Source: Ramazzottius varieornatus (lineage: Eukaryota; Tardigrada; Eutardigrada; Parachela; Ramazzottiidae). From it: a stretch of DNA of 64,000 nucleotides. Under the pieces are notes generated by a model. That model searched no databases, had not been told where the DNA came from, and worked only from the letters and a program-made list of their open reading frames with translations. Each line of letters starts with the position of its first letter. Position 1 is the stretch's first letter. A program made the position numbers and the translations under genes. The DNA lies in the NCBI GenBank assembly GCA_001949185.1, contig BDGG01000007.1, positions 2,007,079 through 2,071,078 on the forward strand, given 5' to 3'. Shown piece by piece: positions 35,001 through 47,253 of the stretch.

Positions 35001-37776
35001 GTTAGTCTCATTGTGCATATTGCTTGACCGCTTTATGAACAGAAGGCAAATACTCGCTCGACAGGTCATAACCTCCGGTCAGCATGACATTTTTCCACTA
35101 GATGTTAATTTTTTTTATATCAAAATGTCATAGAAAAATGTCAGTTTTAAACTTTTCTGCGTTAGGAATATCGCAGAGAGATGTTTCTGTGGAAATTGTT
35201 CTTTTTACAAAATGCTCATGGGGATGTTTCTTGTTTCTCAGGTGTACCTTGAGCACGGAGTTCGACATCCACGAGCTTCTCCTGATCTTGTCGCAAAAGC
35301 GTCTGATCAAGCAGCTGGACAATGGAACATGGATTCGGTGGTCCGGTCAGCCCGAAGACGACTCGCACTTGGCTCCCGAAGCCCAGACGACCTTCACCAT
35401 CGGCAAGCACATGCCGACACTGCAGCCGTGGGAGCAGCCGACCATCGCCGTCATCACGGCCCTCTTCGTCGAGAAGATGGCCGTCGACGCCATGATGGAC
35501 AACAAGGAGACATTTGTGCGGTACCAGACTCAGGGCGAAGGAACCGTCTACACGCTGGGCAACATTGGCAGACATAGGGTCGTCTGTACCAAGCTGCCAG
35601 CCGTGGGACATGACAGAGCGGCCATGATCGCGGCTGGAAACACCACCACAAGGTTCGCCTCAAAATAACCATCTTTTTCATGGCGAAAAGTCATGCTTGT
35701 ACATGGTTGTGGGAATGTCGAAAGCGGGGAAACTGACTCAGTTGTGCGGACGGGTAGACCGAGAAATCATACTTCGACATCGCTGCTGCCACGCAGAAGC
35801 GTGGTTTCCACAGTTAGGTTTTGCACCGGGTATGACGATACATTGAAAATTTTGTTACTGTTTTGTAGGTTATTGGGTATCTTCCAAAGAGTAGAGTATG
35901 TGTTCGTGGTGGGGTGTGCAGGTGCCGTTCCACATTACACGTCTTACGCCAAGCACGTCAGGCTAGGGGACATCGTCGCGTCAGCTCCCGACGCCAAGCA
36001 TCCCTACATCTACGTCTTCTCCGACGAAGCCAAGAAGGACCTCAAAGCTGGGACAGTAACGTACGCCACCAAGTCGTGGCGACCTCCGCAGCAAGATCTC
36101 CAGATGTTAGCGCAACAACTACAGCATATCCACTCGGTGGACCCGACTTTCCACCCGTGGAAAGAGTTCATCGACGAAGGTGACGAATAATTTTTTGGAG
36201 ATTTCCCTGCCCGAACTTTATTTTTAATTTTGATTTTATCTTCTTTCAAACTGATAACAGGAAGCTCGAAAAACCATATCTGAATAGAAAATTTGAGAAC
36301 GATTCTACTTTTTCAGTCTAAAGATATGGTACTAAGCTCGGCAAACAAAGTCGAGCAGATCGATTTCCCAAGTGGCGCACCCCTTCAGCCAAAATCAGTG
36401 AGAACGTGCGCCATTTTGGAACTGGACTAGATCGGTTTTCGAGGTGGCGCACTGTTCCAGCTAGTACAACCGAGGACGTGCGCCACTTGGTCAAATGATC
36501 TGATCGGGTTTGTTTGCCGTGCTTACATATTTATTTTTCCAACTGGGAAATGAATTTCAAGTTGTTTTTTTAATTTGACTTTGAATTGAAAAATCATTTT
36601 GTTGACAGGTTTGGAAAGGTTGGCTGGTCAGGAGAACAGTCTGATGAGTTTCGAGCGGCCACCAGCCGAGACGGACAAGCTGTACATGGCTATCGGAGAG
36701 ACGGACGTCATCCAGGTGTCTCATCCCAGCAACCGAGGTACCTCGGTGGACGACGGTGAGGAAACCGTCGATGAGCAGGAGCCTACCCTCCCACGGATCC
36801 ACCTGGGTCCCATCGGCGGAGGCCGAGCCGTCATTAAGGACCAGACGCTGCGACAAGACTTCGCCACGCATTATGGATGCCTCGCATTCGACTACGAATT
36901 CGACCCCGGTTAGTACCACATAGAGTTTCTCTTCTTTGGTTACTACCTTCAACTTCTCATGTTTTTTGCAGTGCTGGAGTCGATATTCGGCAACCGGAAG
37001 GACCACTACATCTGTATTCGCGGCATGTCCGACTACCGTGACGGCATGCGCAACAAGGAGTGGCAACCGTATGCTAGTCTGGCCGCTGCTGCCTTCATGA
37101 AGGCCGTTATCATGACCATGCAGGTAAACCAAGAGAAATTCCAAAAGTTATACGACAGTAATGCAACCACAAAACAGCTTTGATGGTAACCGGAAGACGA
37201 CTTTCACGTATCTGCTTACCATTCATCACCCACCTGTTGGGCGTGATATAGTATGCAGGTACCTAACAGAAAGTCATTAAGCGATCATCATTCACCTACA
37301 TACACAATGGCCAGTTTCAGCAGCTTCCATCGGGTATGTAGGTAGGTGAGGAACATGACAGAAAGGTGAAAGGGTCCGTCACGTACCTATATACGCTTGT
37401 CTGGCTGTGATACCTAATGGGCCGGTATGCAGGTGTACAAGAACTGGTCACACGTTACACTCTTGTGCAGCTGTGCTGCTTTCAGGTTTCCGAGCCGGAG
37501 GTTCCACAACCGCCACCAGCCTACAGTTACAGTCCGCAGTCACACGCCCACCGTAATAACTACCCTCAACCGCCGGTCCAGGTCCTCCCCATGTCGGCTT
37601 CACCCATTCAACCACCTCACCGACACGCCCATGGTAATGGGAACGGGAATGGCAGCCACCACAACACGCCACCACGATACAGCGAGTCGTATAGTAGTTC
37701 GAAACAGAAGGGACCTTTTACTCCAACTGGCACACCACCACCTCAAGCACAGCCCGCACGTCAAAGTTTCGTTTAG
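32035..37776 (+). CDS. Winged-helix plus nucleoside-phosphorylase-like domain protein
   Basis: Ten exons, 32035..32077, 33683..33853, 33925..34125, 34220..34348, 34597..34705, 35242..35652, 35869..36179, 36609..36908, 36972..37123 and 37486..37776. They sum to 2118 nt, 705 aa, with every phase matching. Residues about 1-180 are unassigned (WTILQLERKRVDTQ, VHLDFNVFLVDQKTGKHS). Residues about 183-250 look like a winged helix (VIEVLTEETLLEMIERAF, FDIHELLLILSQKRLIKQ, WIRW). Residues about 260-600 resemble the purine nucleoside phosphorylase/MTAN superfamily: VVCTKLPAVGHDRAAMIAAG, VEYVFVVGCAGAVPHY, RLGDIVAS and, near the end, ICIRGMSDYRDG with an ASLAAAAFMKAVI helix. The last about 95 residues are His/Pro/Asn-rich and disordered. 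The catalytic activity is not established. Intron 1 is 1.6 kb; intron 7 holds two hairpin repeat units. The link of exon 1 to the rest rests on phase only. Confidence 0.75.
36366..36492. repeat. Two hairpin units of the GTGGCGCAC dyad family in an intron
   Basis: Unit 1: CCCAAGTGGCGCACC to ACGTGCGCCATTTTGG. Unit 2: CGAGGTGGCGCACTG to GACGTGCGCCACTTGG. The linker contains TAGATCGGTTTTC, like the AAACGATC linkers at other loci. Located in intron 7 of the winged-helix/phosphorylase gene. Confidence 0.75.
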
Positions 37777-38339
37777 GATTAGTGTGTTGGTTTTATATGA
37801 CTAATGTTTGACGGTTTCACCTAACTAGCTAAAAAAGTGGAACATACAGACATTTTTTGTGAAACTTTGGTTTTTAGTTTTCTTTACTTTTCACTTTTAT
37901 CATCACATGATGGATTTTAGGTTTTATCGTTGTGGCCTTACTTTAGTTAGAGTCATTGTGACATTTTTTTCTCGACAGAAGGAAGGAGCTTTTATGTTTT
38001 TGGGTGGTCGGCAAGAATTAGCGGATGTGTAAACTACGCTTTGGCTGTAATCTTGACTTTGAGATGAGTTTTTTTCTCCCCGGACATTAGATTCACCGGA
38101 TGGAGCGGCGCTTGATGGATGGATGCTCATCGACACGTACACCTAGACCATAACGGGTTTGTCCAGCATTTTTTCACAGATGCGCGAAGTCAGGAAAGTA
38201 CAGGGTGAGTACGCCGAGTGACTACCACCGAGGGGAGGGGGGCGTGGAAAAAATTCAGACTATCCTTTCCTCTCGTTCCTTCACATAATTCGTGAAACTG
38301 TTTGCGCTGCTTCCGCTACAAGATAGCTCGTTCGCATGC

Positions 38340-38800
38340 GTTGGGACCTAGATGGGAAAAGTTGAATGGAATGACTTCCGGGGATAATTTTTTAGGCATG
38401 AACAAACCGGAAACTCTTGAACTACGTGCGCGAGGATGTCTCCCCAATTTGATTTTCACGAAGGTATAACTATCTGGGTCGCTATTAGAAAATAGAAAAA
38501 ATCGCAGGACAGTTTAATTAGCTTGATAAATGGATTAAAACTCTTCCCCCACTCAAAAAATCTTGTTTTCAGGCGCGCACCCCGTATATTGGCTTAATTT
38601 CGCTACAGCAGCTGTATCAGTGAATAAACAGGGGTACAGAAGATCACTGTGTTTTTCCCCGGAAGTTAAACTACCGTTAAAAACTTTGCAATCAGCAGTT
38701 CTAGTCCAAAAGGGCAGAAGAGAGAGCAATAGGTTTTTTCCGGAGGGAGAAACCAATGCTTTGGAGAAACGGTAAAAATTTCGCGTCGGAACAGCAACGC
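38340..38800 (+). repeat. Dispersed repeat family R1, copy 1 (diverged)
   Basis: Contains AAAAGTTGAATGGAATGACTTCCGGGG and, downstream, an A-rich stretch matching other R1 copies at 39.4, 40.5 and 44.5 kb. The most degraded of the four copies. Confidence 0.45.
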
Positions 38801-38939
38801 GGTGGCACCCCCCTAGTCTCGGGTTGATTCTCGACATCGTATAGACATTCTTTCTGAGCAAGTTATCTTTAAAGGTAGCAAAAGGGGTACTGAATTAAGA
38901 AACAATGGTTTCAAAGAGCAACACACACCGAGTCGATAG

Positions 38940-39200
38940 CGCTTAAACACGTGGTACAGGGCGTTCGCACCAACTTGCTACCCCCCATGAAAGCATGGCT
39001 TTTTCGACTGGATCATTACTCAACTTTCAAACTGGTTTTTCCTGGTCTGACATAATGTTTGCAACTTCGTAAAAAATTACCGACCAGAAATCTTTTCGGG
39101 ACGAGTCGTAATCGACATCAAGCTGGAGGAGGACAGAAGCCAAAAGTCTATCAACTTTCGCAGTTTTTGTGGTCGTTCCCAAAAACCAGTGATTGTCTGA
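38940..39200. repeat. Left arm of a ~260 bp inverted repeat
   Basis: Reads as the reverse complement of about 39820-40060: for example GGTTTTTCCTGGTCTGACAT here against ATGTCAGACCAGGAAAAACC there, and CGACATCAAGCTGG against CCAGCTTGATGTCG. The arms are about 620 bp apart. Confidence 0.7.
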
Positions 39201-39389
39201 TTATCGTCCATCACGGAACTTGATTGGGGAGTAAACGCTGATTGAAGACACAGGCATTTTCCATCCCCGCCGGGCAATATCTACGTTGACCGTCACGTGA
39301 TGAGCGCAACCATCGAGGGAATACAGTACGTGTTACATCCACGAGGAAAAAATCAGATTGCTTCTTTTCCGCATTTTCTCCCACATTAT

Positions 39390-39815
39390 CCATACAACTT
39401 TTCAACCTGGTTCGGCTGAACTATGAGCCGTTTTATGACATTGAGCAGCAGCTTGAAGAATTTGACTAGTATGACTTCCGGTGGGAAAGACCTATCGTAA
39501 CGGCTAAAACTATTGTCCACAGGACCCCATGTTAGAGTTTCGATCCGACATCTGCTATCGGCAAGCCAACAACTGTCTTGGTTGAAAGTGAAAATTAAAA
39601 AAATCCACGGGAACATCAAGATAATTCAGCAAACGAATTTTAAACAGCAAATTCGGTCGTTTTGCCGGGAAACCTCCCTCTATGAAAACAATTCCCGCTT
39701 TTGACCTGATGGCTGATTCACGGTTTTGATCACTTTCGAGTAAACCCAGCTCGTGATCTAATTGTTTCGAATCACAGTGCCGCATGATTTGAACGGAAAA
39801 CCGAAAAACTGGTTT
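39390..39815 (+). repeat. Dispersed repeat family R1, copy 2
   Basis: Shares CTATGAGCCGTTTTATGACA, AGTATGACTTCCGGTGGG and GGTCGTTTTGCCGGGAAA with the 44.5 kb copy in the same order and spacing. Confidence 0.6.
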
Positions 39816-39819
39816 TTGG

Positions 39820-40060
39820 AAACGACCACAATAACTGCGAAAGTTGATAGACTTTTGGCTTCTGTCCTCTGCCAGCTTGATGTCGATTACGACTCGTCCC
39901 GAAAAGATTTCTGGTCGGTAATTTTTTACGAAGTTGCAAACATTATGTCAGACCAGGAAAAACCAGTTTGAAAGATGAGTAGTGGTCCAGTCGAAGTTGA
40001 GTAATGATCCAGTCCAGCAAGTTGGTGCGAGTGCCCTGTAGCTGGAGCGAAAGTTCGAGA
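39820..40060. repeat. Right arm of the ~260 bp inverted repeat
   Basis: Reverse complement of about 38940-39200. It directly abuts the end of R1 copy 2, so it may be the R1 3' end, with the left arm a second R1 end in inverse orientation. Confidence 0.7.
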
Positions 40061-40459
40061 AAAAATCGCTTTTTGAGCGGATCAGTTACCGCTTCTGTGA
40101 AACAGTTTTACCACGCGTACCTTAACTGTGACGTGGCGCACCAAATAGTAATCTGTAACGCTAAGAAGTAGTGCTATCAGATTTTGATAAACTGCTACGC
40201 AGAAAACACAATCACCGAAGTAGTCAATGGGTCTCATGAAATACCACCAAAGGAAACCGATGTAACAAGATATACGAGATGCTCGTTTCAAGCACCGCGC
40301 AATGTTCTGCGAGTCGCTAGAAATCTAAGGGGGGGGAACGAAGAACAGGAAAAGTCGACCAAATCGACTAGCTACTGAAAGTACAGCCCGTTTGGGCCAC
40401 ACCGCTGCCACTCGGAAAAGCGCCTGTGGAAAAATCGGTTTAATTGTTTTCTATCCAGT

Positions 40460-40990
40460 CTCTTGTTCTTTCATACAACACTTCAAGCTCTGTCGACTGA
40501 GATAGAGGACATTCAGATCGGCTGAGAACATTCTGGAAAAGTTGATCGGTATGACTTCGGAGGGGGGGAAGACCGCTCCTCCTGACCGAAACGCCATTTC
40601 TGAAATTTTGTGTTCAAGCATCAGCCGCCAATTTAATCCTAGCATACGTAGAACTACCTTATGTATTTAGAGTAACACTAGGAATCATGGAATATCGGAG
40701 AAATAGCAGACAAACTTGACAAATGAACTAAAATTGTCGAATTTGACCGTTTTACCGGTAAATCTGCTTCTGCGGCAAAAATTGTATCTCTTGCTTTGAG
40801 CGAAAGATTCACGCCGTCGATAACTTTTCCTGTAGCGCGGTCTACGTTCCAATTATTTTTAACAAAACTGCCGCATAGCCGTAACGTCGAGACCGAAAAA
40901 AAATTTGGAACACAGCCGTGAAACCTACGAAAGTTGCTGTGTTTCTTTTCTCGCACGTTCCCTAGTTTTTTGTCAATTTGACTTTCCCTG
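40460..40990 (+). repeat. Dispersed repeat family R1, copy 3
   Basis: Contains GGTATGACTTCGGAGGGGGG, AATTTGACCGTTTTACCGG and a downstream GTTGCTGTGTTTCTTTTCTC segment, colinear with copies 2 and 4 but diverged. Confidence 0.5.
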
Positions 40991-43212
40991 GACGGATTTC
41001 TGAACGATAATTTTTTCTAGCTTCCAAAAAGATTATCAGATCGAGTAATATTAGTTCGGAGATCCGGCAGTAATCCGGTTGTGAACGTCTCAGTGTTTTA
41101 GGTGGTAGAGATGTGACCCGAACGGGCTGTAATTAGACTATCAAAGTCGAGGTACAGGTAAGTAATAATATTATTGAAAACCGAGAAGACTCACAAAACA
41201 GCGAAAAGTTGCTGTTCTACCACCTTGGTTACGCGTTTCATCATATTCAATCTTGAAGCGCGAACCGTCAAAGACGAGACAAACTTTCTGCTTTCTGGAC
41301 GACATTACTGAATATGACAAACAATTTCGGGTGAAAATCAAACAAAATCGAAGTTTTCTAATGGCTTCAATTTGCACACTGAGAGACAGTGTTGTTCCGA
41401 TCTTCGGCCAAAAACGGCCGTTTTGGAATTCCAATATAACCATTGAAGTTAGCAATCCCAGGCTGGACAATTATAATTTTAATTAGAATTGTGTTAGAAT
41501 TCAGAAAAATTGAAGAAATCATAATTGATAATTGAAATGCCTAATCTGACAATTCAAATTATTGAATTTGCCGCAACACTGCGGTAACCCAATGCATTTT
41601 TACACTGCAGAAATACGGTCGATCTGTGGTATTCCGCCCTAACGGCGGAAATCTATAATGATAATTTCTGCCTTCGCCAATGTTAAACGGACTGCTAATG
41701 CTGCACAGGTCGACGGCAGAAACGTGGTGGGGAAACGCAGTGGTATTTCATCCATAGCGAAAATTCACTACCAAAAAGAACCTCAGAAATACGGCGGAAA
41801 CACCGTGTGCAAATTTACGATTCTGCTGGGAATATCGAATGAGCTGGTTGGTACGTAATTACTGGTACCGGAAAGTTCTGAATCTGTTAAAACTAATTAA
41901 AATCAAAATGTTTCAATAAGTAAAAATTCAGATCAGAAATAGGCAAGAGTACCAGGAGCAGCAAAATTCAACGGGAATGAGTTTTGAACGGAAGGCAGTG
42001 CAGCAAATCTTCTTGTTTTTCTTGCGGAGTCCAGAGCAGTGAGTACTGATTCTCTTGTTGATTTCCTCAGTCTTTGGTTGGGTCAACTTCTTCCCGTGAT
42101 TCTCTCGAAGATGACGCCGAATACTCGATAATAATTTATAAACCACATCCACACACAAATACATTTAAACCTGTTTTCCTGATCGATTTCAAAATACAGT
42201 CTCTCTGTAGCAAGATCATACTTAGAATTAGCCTGTGTAAAAGGCATCTTTACTCCTTTTCACGAAAAAGAAATGAAACTGTTGTCTAGATCGCATCCTT
42301 CCGTCCAGATATCAAAAGAGTAATCTGGACAGGGTAACGCAGTACCCAGTGACCAATCTGGCCTGAATCTGTGCTACAGTTATGGTTTGCCACTTTTAAC
42401 GGTTTATATGTCAATGTAATGCAGTCCCGTTCAGTTTTATAATCATTATTATTTCCAATTCCGGTCCATTCAGTTATTCCTCACCGTAACAGGAAATTTA
42501 AGGAAATTTGATTTATCAGGCGAAAGAATAGCATCCGTATTTCGACCGTGCACACTTCCACACTGAAATATTTCTTCCCAGATTCTCCACTACACAAACC
42601 GGGCTGAAGTTGCACAGTCGCACTTCCACCACACTTTGTCGATAGCTTCAGAACTTCTTCCGCGTTTCTGTGATTCTAACGGCATCTCTGTAGTGTTTCT
42701 GTACCGCAGAAACGCTTCCCTTGAAGTGTGAAAATGCATTGGGTAATACGCAGGTGGGTGCATTAAGTTTCGGGAATTATGCGTGTTTTGGCGCTTGATT
42801 GGGCAAATGTCTATACGCATGTGCATGTCGAATTACGGAGAAAGGCACGAGGCTTACAGTTTTGTTTTGCGAATCACGCGCGGTGCATGGATGTACGCGC
42901 GAAGTCGAAACCCGAAATTTTTCCTACCTGCCCGCTAAGGTCTTTTTCGCGGATATGGTGACGCACCCGCGAGGTTTGAGGGGGCATTACAGTACTTGAT
43001 CAATCAGCCCGTCCGCATTCAGTGCCTTGAGTACACGACCTTCTTGATAAACATCTGACGGGCATTCCACGCGCATGGAACGAGAAACTCAAGCTGCTTT
43101 AAAACACATTATATAAATATCCAAATCTGAAAAATGGACCACAAAAATTTAAATAATTCAGTTGCTGTCGCGAGCTGAATTCTGATCAATTGTAATTGCT
43201 AATTTAACTAAG

Positions 43213-43869
43213 CTCTGTTTCATCTACCGATGGGTGGTACTTTTAGCCTCCTGGCCAACCCATCCAACAGTTTTCATGGATTCTTTTACGGTTATAGTTC
43301 TTAGTTCGCGAGACGGGTCAACTTGGCCGTTTTAGAAAGTTAAGATCAGCTTTCGATCATCCCGCTACGGGGGAAGATCAGCTGATAGGATCTCTGATCC
43401 TCAGTATGTACGATCCACCACACAGTCGTACGCGTGAATCCGTCCCGGGTAGTGAGCACGCGGCAGACCGGACAATCAACGGTCAGCTGTCAATCAGTTG
43501 AGAATGAATGTGCAGTATCACACACGGTTAGCCCAGCGTGTCATTGATTACCTGATTATGCACTCATGGCGCAAATCTGTTCGACTGATTGACAGCTGGC
43601 CGTTGATTGTCCGGTCTGCCGCGTGCTCACTACCCGGGACGGATTCACGCGTACGACTGTGTGGTGGATCGTACATACTGAGGATCAGAGATCCTATCAG
43701 CTGATCTTCCCCCGTAGCGGGATGATCGAAAGCTGATCTTAACTTTCTAAAACGGCCAAGTTGACCCGTCTCGCGAACTAAGAACTATAACCGTAAAAGA
43801 ATCCATGAAAACTGTTGGATGGGTTGGCCAGGAGGCTAAAAGTACCACCCATCGGTAGATGAAACAGAG
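43213..43869. repeat. 657 bp near-perfect palindrome (arms ~288 bp, spacer ~81 bp)
   Basis: The left arm (43213-43500) and right arm (43582-43869) are reverse complements over almost their whole length, from CTCTGTTTCATCTACCGATG at the outer edge to the inner GGACAATCAACGG/CCGTTGATTGTCC. I see only scattered mismatches near the inner end. The arms are far more alike than other repeats in this block, so the structure is recent or kept identical by gene conversion. There is no coding potential. It may be a foldback or MITE-like element; the target duplication is unclear. Confidence 0.85.
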
Positions 43870-44479
43870 TTTAAGTTGCATGTCAGACAATCGAAATAGC
43901 TGCCGCCAGGGGTCCGATTGATCGTACTTGCAATTATAATCCAGAAAACTCATATCGAAACAACACTGCTAGAAGAAACACTGCTACGTTACATGCTGGC
44001 ATGCTGCTACGCTTTTCTGAGAAGTACCGCACCGAGCAGGTGCGTGCGCTCGGTAACCTGCTGTGATCGTACGACATAATGCATCAATCAATGACAATAG
44101 TCAAGTTGAAACTTCACCAAGGATCGCCGGATTTTTTTAGCCTACACTCATTAGACTTTTCGATTGACTATACTGTGAATCTATGATGTACAATATGATC
44201 TCGACACAGCTCCTCTTCTCAACCCTGATTGCAGTTGTGTTAGTCTTTACATCCTGGACTATATCGGTGTCTGGTTGATTGGTTGTCTAGCTGTCTGAGT
44301 GTACTCTGTACTCTTCGGCTCGCCACAGCCAAATATCCTTCGTTGATAACGCTGAGATTATAAAGTGAAGTGGTAGCTGGCGATAGAGATGGGAATAAAA
44401 GAACTTTTTATCTTCGACATCGTGTTCCGTGGCCAGATCATTCACCCTGCCCAAGCCAACTCTCTACCACCTGGCATTT

Positions 44480-45010
44480 TGAGGAGGAAAATTCAGAATG
44501 CTACATTGCCGTTCATGCTTCCCGTCTCTCCATATATTTTCTCAACCTGCTTCGATTGAACTATGGTTCGTTCAGTTATGGTGACAAGCTGTTCGAAAAA
44601 CTTGACTAGAATGACTTCCGGTGGGGGAGACGTACCGCCAGGGGTCAAACGCAGTATACAAAATTCCATGCTTGAGCTCTTATCCTGACATTGATGTAAA
44701 TAAAAACACAACTATTCTATTAGGCGAAAGAATCGAGAAAGACCAGAAAAGGTCCAAGCCAACTTAACAAACAAATTCAAACCCGTCGAATCTGGCCGTT
44801 TTGCCGGGAAAACTCGTTTTCGGTAAAATTTCTGAGTGTTTCCAGAACGACTGATTTGATCTTCGAACCACTTTTCCTTTAGTTTGATGTTTGTTTTAAC
44901 TTTTTTTGCTAACAGTACCGCCAGATGCCAACGGGAAACTGAGAAACAATTTTTCGAAAACGTACCCAAAAACAACAAGAGTTGGTGCGTTTCTCACGAG
45001 GAGATTAATG
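44480..45010 (+). repeat. Dispersed repeat family R1, copy 4
   Basis: Contains CTATGGTTCGTTCAGTTATG, AGAATGACTTCCGGTGGGGG and GGCCGTTTTGCCGGGAAAAC, colinear with copy 2. No ORF spans it. Confidence 0.6.
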
Positions 45011-46153
45011 CAATACGCCGCCTTTGATCTACAGCACAAACTGAAATGATAGGTGGATAGAGGAGAGTTTCCTCCATAGTCTGAGCAAAAAACCTAGACC
45101 CATTGCTAATCCTGGAATAAACTACAAGACCCGAAAGTGACGAAAATTTAGTCGCTCTATAATGGATTCGATAACTGATTGCGCTGAATGTGCCATATTT
45201 TCTTCACTTCCGGCCTGTAGTTTTTCCTGAAAATGCTTTTCAGGAATCCTGAAACACATATTGGGAATTTTTCCGAGATTACATTCTCCTTTTTTGAGGC
45301 TCCGAGCTTGCGCGCGTTATTTGCATCGCTCGCCGCCTATACTCCTCCTGCAGCTTGGGGGCCAACCGTACTTAAAGTTTCGCGTCCGGAAACTAAGTTT
45401 GTAAATTCCTGATTCCATTCCTTTCCAAATTCCTTCCATTCCTGGAATTCCGTTCCGTTCGAAGGGGTAGCCCTTTGGAACGGTGGAGTTCCTATTTAGA
45501 AAACTAGCAAAAATTGGAGAAAATTTAGGAATTTCACGGTAAACAGTCGAAGATCCAGCAGATCCTGCAGATCCTGTCGAAAAACTGAACCCGATGCTGA
45601 CTCACACATGCGTACCACTGAGGCTAATTGGTCGTTCGGTTGAACGACCAATAGCATTTTCGACCCGTCGCACAAAAGTAGGCGGCGCATTCAACTGTGC
45701 GTAAATCCTTGATTTTCCCTTGGACCGACAAGACGAAAGTTTGGATCGGCCAATCTCCAGCTGGGTTTCAGTCTCAAAACCAATATTTGTTGATGACTTC
45801 AGATCATGTTTACTGTCTTAGATGAGTATATAAAAAGAACTAAACTGACAAATGGGACTTTGGAGTTCCAGATTTTTGCGAGGACCTTCTGGAGAAGGAA
45901 ATAGGGATGTACGAATATTAGGAATTCCTTTCTTATTTTCCATTCCAAGGCCATTCGGCCTGGAATTTACAACCTTACCAAGAACCAACGGAGAATACGG
46001 TGTCCATGGTGTGCCAAAGTGTACAAACCGAAAGTTCATGTGAAGAAAACGATATCTCAATCAACGTAGCAATCAGTTCACAGCCAAAATCTGACTGATC
46101 GAGAGTCTGCGTAAACTTTGTCACTTCGTCAAACTTTGTCACTCTTCCAATTA

Positions 46154-46697
46154 TGGGGCGCCGTTTGCGTCAAAACCATTTCGTCAAAACCAAGAATCGT
46201 CGCGGAGTTTTCTAAACCACCTAACATGCTTTGCCAGAGTTGCAGTTTACACGATTTTTCATTTCACACGTTTTGTAGAATCTTCGAACTCTGGCGGGAA
46301 TTAATGCACCGGAAAACGGCAGCGTGGTAAAGGGTGTATTTTTTGATCCTGTTTGCCCCACCCCCTCTGAGCCATACGCGCACGCATGTAGAAGCAAGGC
46401 TCCTTACGTCACCATCAGAGCCGTACCACCACTATGAGGTGACGTCAGAGACTGCGTTCCTGTCTACGAGCGCGTATGACACAGAGCAGGAGGGGGCGAC
46501 CAGGTTCAAAAAGACAATTTTTATGCTGACGCTTTCCGCTGTATGATTTCCGCCAGAGTTCGAGAATTCTACAAAAAGTGTGAAGTGAAAAATCGTGCAA
46601 ACTGACGTTCTGGCAAAGCATGTTAGGTGGTTTAGGGGACTCTGCGAGAATTCTTACTAATAAAACGCGTCAAAGTTTTAACGCAAACGGCGCCCCA
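46154..46697. mobile_element. 544 bp MITE with TA target duplication
   Basis: Both ends begin TGGGGCGCCGTTTGCGT, flanked by TA at 46152-46153 and 46698-46699. The inverted-repeat arms extend over 130 bp (CTAAACCACCTAACATGC occurs in both). The core between the arms contains two TGACGTCA/ACGTCACC-like motifs but no transposase. The TA duplication suggests a Tc1/mariner-superfamily parent. Confidence 0.85.
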
Positions 46698-46992
46698 TAT
46701 CCGAGCAAGTCAGTCAGCGCGGGGAGCAGAGTGAACAGCCCAGGGAACAGCGGTTTTTGTCGCTTGCCTTTTGACACAGCGACTTGATTCGATCAGGTTG
46801 AAATACGAGCAGGTAAAACCGGGCACAGCCTTGGCTTATTCTGGCACAGCCTTGACAGAAACTTCTGTTCTCTTTTTCCTATGGCTCACCATGAAGTTTT
46901 TATCCGTTTGGCGTTTTAGTGTCGGTCACGCCTCTGCCTGAAAAGATTTCGGGTCGGTAATATTTAATTATAATGCTTAGATCATTACAGAC

Positions 46993-47253
46993 ATTAAGTT
47001 GCCACCGCCAGATGAAAGTCCCACTGTAGCTAAGATGAGTTGCAACGTCACTCATAAGCGTAGCAGCTGATCAGAACTTTGAATAGTTGGGCAACCATCA
47101 TGCTTCCCAATGCTAGCCAACCGTAGCTCCGATTACGCTATTTTTGAAAATAAGGGAAGCTCCGGAAAGCAAAATGTAGTTACACGTCACGAAAGGGGCG
47201 AAGCAAGGCCGTAGCTACAGTTGCAAAGTGAACGGGAGTGGCAACTTAATCTC
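46993..47253. mobile_element. ~260 bp MITE-like inverted-repeat element
   Basis: Left end ATTAAGTTGCCACCGCC and right end, reverse-complemented, ATTAAGTTGCCACTCCC; both arms then contain a CTGTAGCTA block. No ORF. Target duplication not clear. Confidence 0.6.
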
